Shown here in pieces: positions 34,129-45,722 of a DNA stretch of 45,927 nucleotides; positions within the stretch are counted from its first letter, which is position 1, and each line of letters begins with the position of its first letter. Origin of the DNA: Elysia marginata (taxonomy: Eukaryota; Mollusca; Gastropoda; Plakobranchidae). The notes below the pieces were generated by a model, which saw only the letters and a program-made list of their open reading frames with translations, ran no database searches and had not been told where the DNA came from. Location: positions 277,701 through 323,627 of the forward strand of contig BMAT01006665.1 in NCBI GenBank assembly GCA_019649035.1, written 5' to 3'. The translations under genes and the position numbers were made by a program.

Positions 34129-35026
34129 NNNNNNNNNNNNNNNNNNNNNNNNNNNNNNNNNNNNNNNNNNNNNNNNNNNNNNNNNNNNNNNNNNNNNNNN
34201 NNNNNNNNNNNNNNNNNNNNNNNNNNNNNNNNNNNNNNNNNNNNNNNNNNNNNNNNNNNNNNNNNNNNNNNNNNNNNNNNNNNNNNNNNNNNNNNNNNNN
34301 NNNNNNNNNNNNNNNNNNNNNNNNNNNNNNNNNNNNNNNNNNNNNNNNNNNNNNNNNNNNNNNNNNNNNNNNNNNNNNNNNNNNNNNNNNNNNNNNNNNN
34401 NNNNNNNNNNNNNNNNNNNNNNNNNNNNNNNNNNNNNNNNNNNNNNNNNNNNNNNNNNNNNNNNNNNNNNNNNNNNNNNNNNNNNNNNNNNNNNNNNNNN
34501 NNNNNNNNNNNNNNNNNNNNNNNNNNNNNNNNNNNNNNNNNNNNNNNNNNNNNNNNNNNNNNNNNNNNNNNNNNNNNNNNNNNNNNNNNNNNNNNNNNNN
34601 NNNNNNNNNNNNNNNNNNNNNNNNNNNNNNNNNNNNNNNNNNNNNNNNNNNNNNNNNNNNNNNNNNNNNNNNNNNNNNNNNNNNNNNNNNNNNNNNNNNN
34701 NNNNNNNNNNNNNNNNNNNNNNNNNNNNNNNNNNNNNNNNNNNNNNNNNNNNNNNNNNNNNNNNNNNNNNNNNNNNNNNNNNNNNNNNNNNNNNNNNNNN
34801 NNNNNNNNNNNNNNNNNNNNNNNNNNNNNNNNNNNNNNNNNNNNNNNNNNNNNNNNNNNNNNNNNNNNNNNNNNNNNNNNNNNNNNNNNNNNNNNNNNNN
34901 NNNNNNNNNNNNNNNNNNNNNNNNNNNNNNNNNNNNNNNNNNNNNNNNNNNNNNNNNNNNNNNNNNNNNNNNNNNNNNNNNNNNNNNNNNNNNNNNNNNN
35001 NNNNNNNNNNNNNNNNNNNNNNNNNN
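34129..35026. other. Assembly gap (898 N)
   Basis: No sequence. Flanks are purine-rich (AAAGAAAGAGAGA on the left, GGGGGAGACACAAA on the right), so the gap probably begins in a GA-type simple repeat. Open frames through it are meaningless. Confidence 0.99.
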
Positions 35027-35446
35027 GGGGGAGACACAAATAAGTACAATCAGAAATATAAAGACAAATCGAAAGCGAGAGAAGAGGGAATAAAGGTTAT
35101 GACCAAAAAATACTATAAAATAAATACAACGTAAGAGGGCATTTTGAATAATTGGTGGTTAGCCCAACGTTTTGTTCTTTACTGAAAACCGAAAAATTGC
35201 GTGAATTTTACTAGTGTTTTGAAAATCCATCTCTCAAACTCGGTAAGGTATTTAGATCATTTTAATCTGTCGATAGTTCAATAGTTTAAAAATGTTCTGC
35301 TGGGAACGCTTTCGTCAATGATGTCAAAGAGTAAGTAGGGTTGCTGCATGCCTAGTAAGATGGCCTTAAAAAAGCAGATTCACAATCTATCACCCCGTGA
35401 AACAAAAAAAAAAACAACAATATAACCTAAGTTTATACATATGTAC
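35027..35446. other. Non-coding stretch
   Basis: AT-rich, no recognised gene. A CCGTGAAAC followed by an A run occurs at about 35393-35415. Confidence 0.45.
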
Positions 35447-35476
35447 GTTTCGGCTTTATTTTACTACCTTCTTCAG
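35447..35476 (-). ncRNA. Hammerhead-like core, possible Penelope-element remnant
   Basis: On the minus strand: CTGAAGAAGG, then TAGTAAAATAAA, then GCCGAAAC. The two invariant blocks of a hammerhead ribozyme, CUGANGA and GAAA, are both exact. A potential stem II is only GG/CC plus a G-U pair. GTACATATGTA follows as a possible short stem III, and GTTT/AAAC could give a weak stem I. Penelope-like retroelements are known to carry such minimal hammerheads in their terminal repeats. No Penelope RT or GIY-YIG endonuclease is visible nearby. The stems are weak, so activity is doubtful. Confidence 0.3.
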
Positions 35477-38400
35477 AAACAAAACATAATACAGTGGAGA
35501 TATAAAACATTTCCGGTTTTAAACTAAAGACAAAATTACCTTGGATCATTACATACTTTATAGATATACTCCAAGTGTTGTGAATTCTGCTTTAGTATTT
35601 AGAAAGATGGCCATCTGTGGGTATGTCTCACGTCCAGAGCAAAGCAGTCGGATATCGAAAATCTTTTTTTGCGAAGCAGCAATTCAAGAGTCCTTTTTCC
35701 TGTGTTTTAAGTCAAGTTTTCATAAATTTCCACAATTTAATGATAACTTCAATCAATTGTTATCTTTTGGAAGTTCATAAAAATGCATTGTTCTAAAATA
35801 GAGCACCTTGTAATGGGAAAATTGTAATATTCGACTCTTCCACACTGGCTGTTAGACATCATCATCACGGGTTTTAGATAGCTTTGTTTGGAAACAAATG
35901 GAAACTTTGAATAGGTCCGACATTGATATGCTAAAGTTTCACGTTGCTGTTCTAAACGTAAATACACCTACACTAGATAATTATATCGGTTTTGTTTTCA
36001 TACTTCATGATATTCGAAACCTAAATTTAACGTACGTATAATAACAAGCTACGAGTTCGTGACTTCTGAGAATTTAACTTTCAGAACAATGGTGTGACGT
36101 TGGTGATCCCACAAGGGAACTAGCGTGAGACTTTTTGCTGTAAACGCCTACGATTAGGCCGGCCTGCTGCATCCCATTCGTTACTTCATTCTCGTTACCG
36201 GCCATGAAAACAATCTTGAGCGCACGCAAAGCGCTCACGGCTTAGCGTAGGAGAAAGAACTGTTCCCTCCCCAGGCGCATCTGGTGTCGTCAGTTTATAC
36301 TGGGGGTTAGAGCTCTGCCAGACGGACTAACACAAGTCATGCTCCAGGCGCGTAGCTCGATGTGTCCTGTCTAGCGCATGTTATTTCCCTTGCGACAATC
36401 GGAATCTCGCGTGCTCATTTAGAATGATGATCTTTTTAAAATAGAACGACCAATCCTTCCTTTCATTATTCGTTTTCAACAAGTACCTGTTGTGTAGCCT
36501 ATATTATATAATGTTCATAGATCGTTAACATTTTTTTGCATGTTTCATCTTTTATAAATAGTCACGGTAATGTAACAAAAGTGTTATGTAACTTCAGCAA
36601 ATTATCTTTTCGTATCGTAGTTTAACAAACAGCAATGTTGATGGTGCAAACCATTTTGAGAGATCTGGATATCGAAAGATGGCAGTCTTGTATAGTAAGA
36701 GATTTGTGGCCAATGTCCATGTTTCGGATACTATTTTTTCTCATGTCCATACTCAATAGATTCACTTCCCCGGACAACGTATGTGCAAAAATTTGTGACA
36801 TTTTGGTGAAATGAAAATTTGGTGTAAAATTGAAACCTCATAATTTATGTAAAAGTTTATATCAAAAGGAACTTTCTTCTCTGTCACACCATGGTCAAAA
36901 ACGTGATGTTTTCAATGAAAGAGCTGCGTGTTACTAAATTCGCTCATTGTGATTATCTAAATTTATCTCTTACTGGCGTTTTTATCGATTGATGCTTTTA
37001 CTTCTTTATTTTTGGTCAACTCTGTGACATTTTGCAAGCCTTTCTATACTTTATCCTCTCAAAATGGAAACAATCAGTACACTTTGTCTACTTCATCCAG
37101 AGGATGACCGGTTCTCGGTGTGGCTGGTTAAAGAAAGTCCCTGGTCGTTTCGCTTCTATTTATTATTGTGACGACCAAAGTTGTCTCTATACTTTCTGCT
37201 TTATCAAACTTTATCAATTTATTTTTTGTAAAATGGATACTGCATGTCTCTCTTCTCTTGACTTGATTCGTGTATTGTACGGTTTGTCCTTGGTGGCTTA
37301 GCAGTTTAGTGTTTTTTATGATTATTAACTGTAACAGTTGCCTTTTGCTTTCCTTCTCTTGTTCACCTGGTGTGAAAGATTTTATTCCACCTTGTCACTG
37401 AAAGATGCCTTAAATTGTTTCAAGTTTCCTGTGGATCCTTTGATGTCAATGAAGTTTATATTCAGATCGGATCTGTGTTATTTAGTCTTGAAGTTGAAAG
37501 TGTACGCTTGAATCCCTATAATTCAACATGACAGGCTTGAAGTATTTTCAGAGTAGCAACTGTTATAATGTGTGGCGAGTTGTCTTTTGGTGACTTTTTT
37601 TGGCATTTAAAATCTCCTCACGCGAACGTAATTTGAAGCACGTGACTTTCAAAACTATGAATTTAGCGCGAATGTTAAAGTTGTAGTCGTTAGAACACCC
37701 ACCCTACGATCCTTTTATGAAGTTTTATTTAATTTACTCTTTAAGATACATTGAAAACAAGAGTAATCTTACAATTGTCTCTAAATACGCTGATAATATT
37801 ATTCCTTATAATTATCTCCTTTTGTTTCACTGAACTTATGGTAAAAGTTCTTGCACCAGAATGTCCTAGATTTAAGCATTCAAACTTCTCATTGTGCAGG
37901 TCATTTAGCAGAGGTCTATCATAATAACAATTCGGTTGGACATGCTGTGTGATGGTCAGACAGAACGGCTCCATTTAGCTGCCATCTCAGGCAAACCAAG
38001 TTAGAAGTGTGTGATGAGAATACGGAAACGCAGCACTTCCGATTCCAGGGTCGCTGCATCTAATGACTTCCGGTAACTTTGGTTTTAATGGAATGGCCAT
38101 GGGCTTCGTCCGACACAGCCGATTTGAAATCATGTCGAGACAGAAAGCGCGGGCGGGTGGAACTATCATTGTTCACAACTTAATTTTTCTATTTACAGGT
38201 TTAGTTTGTTCCTTTAACCGAAACGGCAAGATTTCAATGTAGTAAAAAAAAAGCATTTATTTTCCTCTATTCATGTTTACCGCCATTCTTAGGGTAGAAG
38301 CTAAAACGTTTTGTTTCCGCTCATCTATTTCACTTTTGGTCGTTTTTCTTTTTGCTCGGAAACAAAAAAAAATTCAGCACATCGGATAAGAAAAAGCAAA

Positions 38401-39393
38401 AATTTATTGCGGAAGTTAGACTTGGTATGCGGAAGAGAGAAGTGGTGATGAGGAAAATTGGGATCCCCAATGGTTCTGACCTCTATCTTCCACGTGATTC
38501 TCATTGTTGGTGCGAAATTCGGTATCAAAAGTGCTATAAGAGCGTTTTATTTTAGGTGCGTAATACTTTTCCCACTGTGCCACACCGACAGGTGTGCAAT
38601 CTGCAAGACGGATGGAAGAAGAGATTAGTTTTTTTCCCAAGACTCACGTGACCCTACTGAGATATAGGTCAGAACTAAAGCTTAATTTTTTTTTTCTTAG
38701 TTGTTGCGATTTTCGTTTTGTTATAAAAATAAAATGTACAAAGGCTGGTGTTTATTACACAAAGTCCACAGATGCCTAATTTCTTGAACGCTATGCATTT
38801 TGCAAAAGTGTGTCTTTGCTAAATTGCAAGATAATCATAATCCAATGGATTTATTAAGAGGCAGCGTGAGCGAAAGGAAAAAATGAGACATAGAAAATAA
38901 GGAAAAGAAGAAATTCATAGAGAGAGATAATCAAGGCTTCAAAAATTTCACTCAACACACCATGATGTTTAATTTAAATGCTTTTTAAACATGTCATAAA
39001 AAGTTTTCAATCTTGAATGGCGTATCATCATCATTCTATATTAAGAAATCCAAGTGCCTGTTGCGTACAGGAAACCACAGAGCGGTCCAATTAATACAAC
39101 TGAATAAGTGGTGGAATGCGGCTACTGCATCAGATTCTCAGTGACCAGTGAGAATGGTACTGTTAGCGGTAAGAGGAGCCAAGGTAAATAACACATGCAG
39201 AAATGAAGGAGTAGAAAAATTATATAAAAAAAAACTGTAGTGGTGTTGATAACAATAACAGCGATGGTGGAAAGAGATGAACACCCAGTTGTAGAAACAA
39301 AAAAGGATGCAGCAACCACAGCCCTATGTTAAAGTTTATTTGTGAAACTGAAAGCATTTAATACAGCTCGTAAGAACTGAATTCCTGAAGCAG
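35477..39393. other. Long non-coding stretch
   Basis: About 3.9 kb without a recognised gene or element. GC and CpG content rise at about 36110-36410 (with a GAGCG/CGCTC hairpin at 36213-36231) and at about 37960-38165. These could be decayed elements. Open frames at 35541-35780, 37032-37301 and 38352-38555 have no family resemblance. Confidence 0.45.
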
Positions 39394-39449
39394 TGGTAGT
39401 AGTATCAGCAGTAAAAGAAGTAGCAGTAATAGTAATAGTTGTAGTTAGT

Positions 39450-39491
<42 letters not shown>

Positions 39492-39596
39492 ATAGTATCA
39501 ATAACAGTAGTAAGTGTAATAGTAGCAGCAGCAGTAGTAGTTGTAGTAGTAGTACTAGTAGTAGTAGTAGCATTTGTAGTAGTAGTAGTAGCATTT

Positions 39597-39666
<70 letters not shown>

Positions 39667-39690
39667 CAACAACAACAGCAGAAGTGGCAC
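39394..39690. repeat. Long (TAG)n microsatellite
   Basis: Nearly 300 bp of GTA/TAG units, pure at 39451-39490 and 39599-39665, with AGC, ATT and AAC variants elsewhere. Poly-Val and poly-Leu frames through it are artefacts. The right edge grades into CAACAACAACAGCAG. Confidence 0.95.
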
Positions 39691-41238
39691 TGGCAGACTT
39701 AGTGCTTCAAGTAGTTAGTAAAAAGGATATTGCCGGATCTCTCCCATTTAAACTGAAAATTAGTGTATTTAGTGATTGACTACACTACATAGCTACTTCT
39801 GTTGTTTCACCTTCTTTACCCTACTTACCATTCAGATCCTATTTCAGTTTTTTCTCGTTCTTATTGTCTGAGATACAAAAAATATTGAGCCTCGTGTGCG
39901 TGCTTACAGTGCTAAGTTTACTTGACTCTTTTTTACTGTAAAGAAAGATATCGTATGAAAATAATCCTCTGTACAAGTCTCTATGAATTTTTATATGATT
40001 GACTAATAAGGTAATAATTTTTTTAAGTTTCACTGACTCCCACTTTCTTTCCCTCCATGGAGTCAAAGGCGTTCAGAAATTAAGGGATTAATCTTCAACA
40101 TGTAAGTAACTTGCTCGCAGAAAGACAAAAAGAGCGAGAAAGTGAGAGAAGGAGGATAGAAAGAGGGCAAATTGATGGCGGCAGAGAAACAAACGGAAGT
40201 ATGAGAGACAGAGAGACAGAGGCGCAGAAAATAAGGGAGACCCAAAGAGAGACGTGAAGCGGCACTCTAATCATTGAAATTTAGGGCGGCTACGGGGACC
40301 TGGAACACGTAGATCGGTTGCTGTTTTGTTAGTTTTTTTCTTAACAATCAATGCCGAAATCCTCTAATAGGAGACTAAAAGCACGAAATCGAATAAATGC
40401 TTGAGCTCAATCTAGGCATAAAGAAAGAGGCTATGAAAAGTCAAGTATCCATCTTGTGCACTGTACTATTTTAGATCACGGATTAATTTCAATTAGTTCT
40501 ATTTTCAGCCTGTCAAAGTTCCCGTCCTTTCATATAATACACGTAAACAATCAGGAACGGTAATTTCTCCTTATCCAGCGTACCATAATGACAGGAGTTT
40601 TTTTTAGATACCATTCGATTATTTCTGTTTTCACAGGCACCTCAATAATGCTCGACGATTAATCAATAGCGCCAAAGAAGTGTACTTTAAAGCGAAAAAT
40701 ACTCAATTTATTCAGGAAAAAATCCCATGTGTGCTCTTACGAGGAATAATAATTTCATTATGACATGTGTATAATACAATAACAAAACTAAGAAAGGCGA
40801 AAACTATCCTCATTTCGGATATAAATGTTTCAATATCTGAACAAATTTATGTAAGAAACAGAAAACAAGTTTACTAGATAGAAATTCAAATTTAACCTTC
40901 TGGAGATGATTCAGAGGGGAAACAAGGTTAGACGCAAATCGATCATTTTTCTTATATAAAAACTTTATGAATTCAATACTTTGCAAATGAGTTTAAAATT
41001 TAAGTAAATTGCCTGCAACAAATGAACAATATCTCAAATGAATGAGTTACCTCCCTTATCTTAGTTTTCTTTGTCTTAAAACAAGTATGTTTTTGTAAAG
41101 CATTTCTTTCAATATTAGAAACCAATTCTTTGGAAAGAAGGGCAGAGAAAGCAATTGTAAGGAATGAAGTGTTGGTTTAATTGCATGTAAAAAATTGGCT
41201 TTTGACGAAGTTAATGCCCATCGCAATCTTGTTACGAC
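39691..41238. other. Non-coding stretch with a purine-rich tract
   Basis: No gene recognised. The plus strand is purine-rich at about 40115-40260 (AGCGAGAAAGTGAGAG, GAGAGACAGAGAGACAG), similar in type to the tract at 14690-14830 and to the gap flanks. Confidence 0.5.
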
Positions 41239-41252
41239 GAATAGAACTTAGA
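41239..41252. repeat. Target-site duplication of SINE copy 2 (left)
   Basis: GAATAGAACTTAGA is repeated exactly at 41561-41574, bracketing the SINE. Confidence 0.93.
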
Positions 41253-41560
41253 TATTAGGTTAGGTTTTTTTAATTTTAACGTTTCTTTTCAACTACAAGG
41301 TTATGTCAGAGACGGCGCTTGGGACAATTGAAAGCGTGCTGCCACAATGTGATGTAAAGAGCGCTTGCATACACCACACCCAGTCTCATTATCCTGACAC
41401 CGGGCCGACCAGACTTAGCACTAAACCCATAATGCCAGACACTAGGCGGATCAGCTGCTAATCCCAATTTTAAAGTCCTTGGTTGGACTCGGCCGGCGAT
41501 CGAACCACGCTTCTCCCGATCTCTGAGCGAGTGTCTTACCGCTAGGCCACAGAGCCGGTT
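41253..41560 (-). mobile_element. tRNA-derived SINE, copy 2, with intact target duplication
   Basis: On the minus strand the element starts AACCGGCTCTGTGGCC, with A-box-like CCTAGCGGTAAGAC and B box GTGGTTCGATCG. It runs through the same body as 30986-31273 and ends in AGAAACGTTAAAATT, an A-run and CCTAACCTAATA. It is bracketed by a perfect 14-bp direct repeat (41239-41252 and 41561-41574), the signature of LINE-mediated insertion. It keeps about 10 bases between the boxes that copy 1 has lost, so it is the more complete copy. It carries no protein, and mobilisation would depend on a LINE reverse transcriptase. Confidence 0.93.
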
Positions 41561-41574
41561 GAATAGAACTTAGA
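41561..41574. repeat. Target-site duplication of SINE copy 2 (right)
   Basis: Exact copy of 41239-41252. Confidence 0.93.
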
Positions 41575-42419
41575 GCCTATAATGAATTCGGCACCAGACA
41601 AAGAACAAATATATTTTGATTATGTTTTATAAACATGTTTACAAAACAAAATAAAATATTGGTTGAGATTCAAAAGAGTTGCGGCCCTTTATTTAACATT
41701 TTTTTTTACAAATACATTTTTTAGAGTTATGTATAAGAATTAAAAAAAAAACATTTTGCGAGGATATTAAATACAACCTTATATTGACAAATACATCATT
41801 TTCAAATTTCAAGTAAATAAAAAATTTTTGAAGAGTTATTGCCCATCAACGTGCGTTGCTAAAAAATAGAACTTTTTATGTCGTTATGAAACTAATACTT
41901 CTTAAAAAAGCGAAAATACCAAGGTGACATCTCATAAAACATCATAAAAAGTTTCAATAGTTTTATCACCTCTAATTTTGGCAGTTATTTCTAAAACTGT
42001 TAAAGTTGAAGAAACAATGAATATAGACGAAATATAGACATCTAAAGAGAATAAATTATTCGAAAATTTTCAAGTCCCTCAAATGGTATTTAGTGAAGAA
42101 ATTGTTTACTACCGTTCCTGTCTCTGAAATTCGAACTTGTAACCCGTCGTGACGTTGATAACACTACTCTACTAAAGTGATTCGGTGGCATCTCTCAAGT
42201 AACTTCCAACAAGATAGCTTTAATAATTGTTTCCAAAATGATGTCTTCTCTTTGTAAAGTGCTCAAGCATGATTTCTCATGAAAGCTGAAAAATCTTAAC
42301 TTTTATATGAAACAAGTTTTATTTTCTCTTTTTCTTACACTAAAGGTAAAAATCAGCATTTCTCCCTCAGGTGCTGCAACCATTATACTAGAGTTAAACG
42401 AGACTGCACTGTGTGAAGA
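41575..42419. other. Non-coding stretch
   Basis: AT-rich, with A/T homopolymers. No gene or element recognised. Confidence 0.45.
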
Positions 42420-44110
42420 GGGGCCTTTATCGATCGTTGCCTAACCTTCGGGTAACTGAGACTAAATTCCAATCGACCAAGATTTAACAAAGGTACTAAA
42501 CCTTTGATTCTTAACAAAATAACATCATTTCATTGCAATCAAATACGTTTTGTATAGCTTTCAACTTAACCACCCAAATGCTAGAGTTAAAGATGGATAA
42601 TATTGTGAGGCGTAAGGAATCGATACGTTGCATCATAATTTGCAAAAGTGAAGCGCTGAATTTGAGTTATACGGGAGAGAAAAAAAATTCCATGAAGATG
42701 GATTGAACTGGAACTAATATGACAGACGAAATACTGGCATTTAAGCAAGGAGTCTGTTTTGTTCTTATACTTTTAAATACGACAATGTTTACAAAGATAC
42801 ATGTAACAGTATCTGAGAAAAAAGCAGGACGATAACTTGTACAGATTTAATATTCATATACCCAGAATTTTGTATAATGAGTTCACACAAACTAGTTTAT
42901 ACTTTTTGTTTCTCTAGAGACCATGCTTTATCGGCCCGCTCAGGAGGACGAAGCCCATAAAGTAAGTGATCCAGGATGGCTCATGGGTTAATGGGGCCCT
43001 TTAGCCAATTGTAGGCCCACGCTACCTGTGGATGTTTTCACGTCATACGTTATCGTCGTCCGCGCGTAAGGTCTCTATTGGGAATGAGAATGTCGCACAA
43101 AGTTATCGTTCTTGCCTGCAGTTGACTGTTTACAGGGATTTGCAAACAGGAAAGATGAAACGTTCAATACAGTAATTTTCTATATATGACCTTTATTGGC
43201 CTCTGGCTGACCATCGGAAAACTGAAATAAAATTCCAATCCATCAAAAATTTAACAGAGGTCCTAAACCTTTGACTCATAGAAAACTATCAACATTTCCA
43301 CACAATCAAATGTTTTCTGTTTAGCTTTTAATTGATCACATCGTTATTACTAAAGAAGGAGAATAAATTGTTTCATAGTGACCTTTATTGAGCTATGGCT
43401 GACCTCCAGGGAACTAAAAAGAAATTTCAATCGACCACAGTTCTAATAAAAGTTTTAAACTTTAGACTCCCTGACGAAATTTGAACATTTCAAAAGAGAA
43501 ATAAGTTCTATTTAGCTTTTAACTTTCTGGAGACAAAGAAAAAAAGCGGCACTGTTTCCATAAGACCCTTATTGACCTTTGGCTGACTTGTGGGACACTA
43601 AAATCAGATTCCAGTCGATTGAAAATTTAACAAAGGTGGTTAACTTTTGACTTATAACGAAATATATGAATATTTCAACGCATCAAATGCATTCTCTTTA
43701 GCTTGTAACTTAATAAACTCAATACTAGAGTTAAAGAAGTAGGCTACAGTGTTTGCAAAGTAACATTCATTGACCTTTAGCTGACCTTTGGGGCTTTGAA
43801 AGGAAATTCCAATAATCGAAAATTTAAGAAAGTTGTATTTTAGACTCATGATCTTTGAGATCTCTGGCTGACCCATTGACAGCTGAAATTAAATTCCAAT
43901 CCTTTAAAAGTTTAACAAAGGTACTAAACCTTTGCCTCATGACAAGATATTAAAATTTGAACGTAATCAAATATGTCCTGTTTAGCTTTCAATTTAACAC
44001 TCACACTACTAGAGAGAAAGAAGTAAATTGAAATGCTTGCATTTTGATGTAACCGATTTAAGAAGAACTACAATCCTTTCAACTCAATAAAATATTCGTT
44101 TTTCTTGTAA
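42420..44110. repeat. Diverged tandem repeat array, period about 190 bp
   Basis: A unit of about 190 bp contains, in order, TTTATTGACCTNTGGCTGACC, AAATTCCAATCGA, TTTAACAAAGGTACTAAACC, TTTGACTCAT, AATCAAAT, CTGTTTAGCTTTTAACTTAA and CTAGAGTTAAAGAAG. Copies, anchored on the ATTCC block, lie at 42466, 43232, 43424, 43608, 43806 and 43893. Spacings are 192, 184 and 198 bp, then a shortened 87 bp. A partial unit may end near 44110. The first copy is separated from the rest by about 580 bp of unrelated sequence (42606-43185). Copies are highly diverged (roughly 65-75% by eye), so the array is old. Confidence 0.85.
43030..43082 (-). repeat. Possible diverged fragment of repeat R
   Basis: Reverse complemented, this reads AATAGAGACCTTACGCGC, then ACGTATGACGTGAAAAC, paralleling the starts of 22759-22912 and 32088-32240 in order and spacing. 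Similarity then stops. It lies in the interruption of the 190-bp array. Confidence 0.45.
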
Positions 44111-44329
44111 CTTAACAGCTGATGGTCTGGCTTTCAAACAAGTAAACTGCATTGTGCTTAGACTTATAAATATGGCGTTATTTATACAATACCTAAGAAA
44201 AAAGTAGACTTTCTTCCTGTCTCAAATTAAAATCAAGAGCAATTAATGGTACATATTCATACATATTTTTTATGTGGGTTGGTTAACATGAGTTCATGTT
44301 TTTTGCTTCTTTTCAATGTTTCCAAATAT

Positions 44330-45722
44330 CTATATACTGCCAGTAAAGTCAGTGGCCTCAGAAAACTCGGCAATCCTCCGTGTAAGCATTCTCCACTTGT
44401 TCCGGTCTTGTGCCAATAGTCTCATGGTTTCTAGATCGTATAAAGTTTTGAGTTTCATATGGGGGTAAGCTTGTGAGAGTTCTTTTATTATTATTACAGG
44501 TAGTGTGGTTGTTGGTCTTCTTCGAGAGCTGCATGCCATTTGGTTGAAGTATGCCTGCATGGCTTTATTGGCCGGAATGTCTATGTCTGTCATAAGAATA
44601 TGGCCGAAGAGACGCCAACGACTTTCGACAATGTGCATTGAAAAAGGTTTCTTGTTGCATATCTTATATAATGATTTGCTAGTTATTTTTGTGGAGAAGC
44701 GGATGTTCAATACTTGAAGAAGTTGTTTTCTGTGGAAAGCATCTAGTTTGGATTACTCGGCTTGTATGAGAGGTCCCAGTTGTATGTGATGACAGATTGA
44801 ACGAGTGCCGTATAGAGTTTGACTTTTATGTTTCGCTTTATTTTGTCTTTGCTGAACCAAACCACCCTTAACTTGTTTAATGCTACATTTGAAAACCTTT
44901 TCCTCCTTTCAACATCCTCTGTGTCGCCAATCAGGGATCCAACTTTCTTTGCTGATCTCCACCCATTCTCGTCTTTTCTCAGTGATGTTGGCTCTGTTTT
45001 GTCCTCGTTTACTTTAAGGTTGAATTTTTCTAGTTTTTTTTTTTATTTTGATCAATTTTGATAGGCTCTGATCCGATGAAGTCCACATTGTCAGCACATG
45101 CGATTTCTCTGGAAATAATATTATCTATAGGAGTCTTGGGCTCGCCTATTATCCTTCAAGCACTTTTAAGGGCATGTTCCAAGTAATAGTAAACAACACT
45201 GGACTAAGACCATCACCCTTAGGCGTGCCGAAGTTGCTGGTGAAGGGAGCTTCTAAATCACCTTTGTTTATTCTCGTTTGTATTTGTGTGTTACAAAGGA
45301 GAAATTGAACAAGTTCGTCTTCTTTGACTATTTATTCTAAGATTTTGAGCACAATTTCTCTGTTTATGGTGACAAGTACTGCTGACATATCGATTCATGT
45401 TATTTTGATAGTGATGTCTTCTATATTTGTTTTTGCCGCTAACCATTTGCGGGTCCATATTAAATCGGATTGTTATGCTTCTGTCTTGCCTGAAACCACT
45501 GTGACTATGTGCGAGGTATTGCTCTATGGCGGGTCTTATTCTATCAAGTGTTATTAGGGAGAGGCTTTTTCTGATGGTGTTTAGAAGTGTTATGGGTCCT
45601 AGGTTGTTTGGTGGTCCTTTAGCTTTTCCAGGTTTTTGGATGGCAATAAATACTCCGGAGTCAATGTCCATTTTAGACGAAACAATTGCCAGTATATATA
45701 TATAATAATGAGGTAAAAACAT
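44330..45722 (-). pseudogene. Non-LTR reverse transcriptase pseudogene, 5'-truncated
   Basis: On the minus strand, the N-terminal RT part (45722-45480) reads KPGKAKGPPNNLGPITLLNT, RIRPAIEQYL and SHSGFRQDRS. Frameshifts follow. Motif A appears as IDMSAVLVTI (about 45372-45403; the family pattern is IDMS.AFDTI). Motif B appears as FGTPKGDGLSPVLFTI (about 45190-45236). Motif C appears as CADNVDFIG (about 45072-45101) in place of YADD, so the second catalytic Asp is lost. The C-terminal part (44710-44330) reads WRLFGHIL, SSRRRPTTTLPV, and LLAQDRNKWRMLTRRIAEFS to a stop at 44330. At least three frameshifts and several stops make it inactive. The left (5') edge coincides with a (TA)n run at 45692-45705. 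The clade is not resolved. Confidence 0.88.

Noticed and set aside
34093-35093. Open frames of more than 300 codons
   Set aside because: They consist of unknown bases in the assembly gap.
39393-39779. Val-rich and Leu-rich open frames of 128 and 81 codons
   Set aside because: They are translations of the (TAG)n microsatellite.
42900-43085. A MITE bounded by AGAGACC/GGTCTCT
   Set aside because: Only seven bases are inverted, with no convincing target duplication. Part of it is better explained as a fragment of repeat R.
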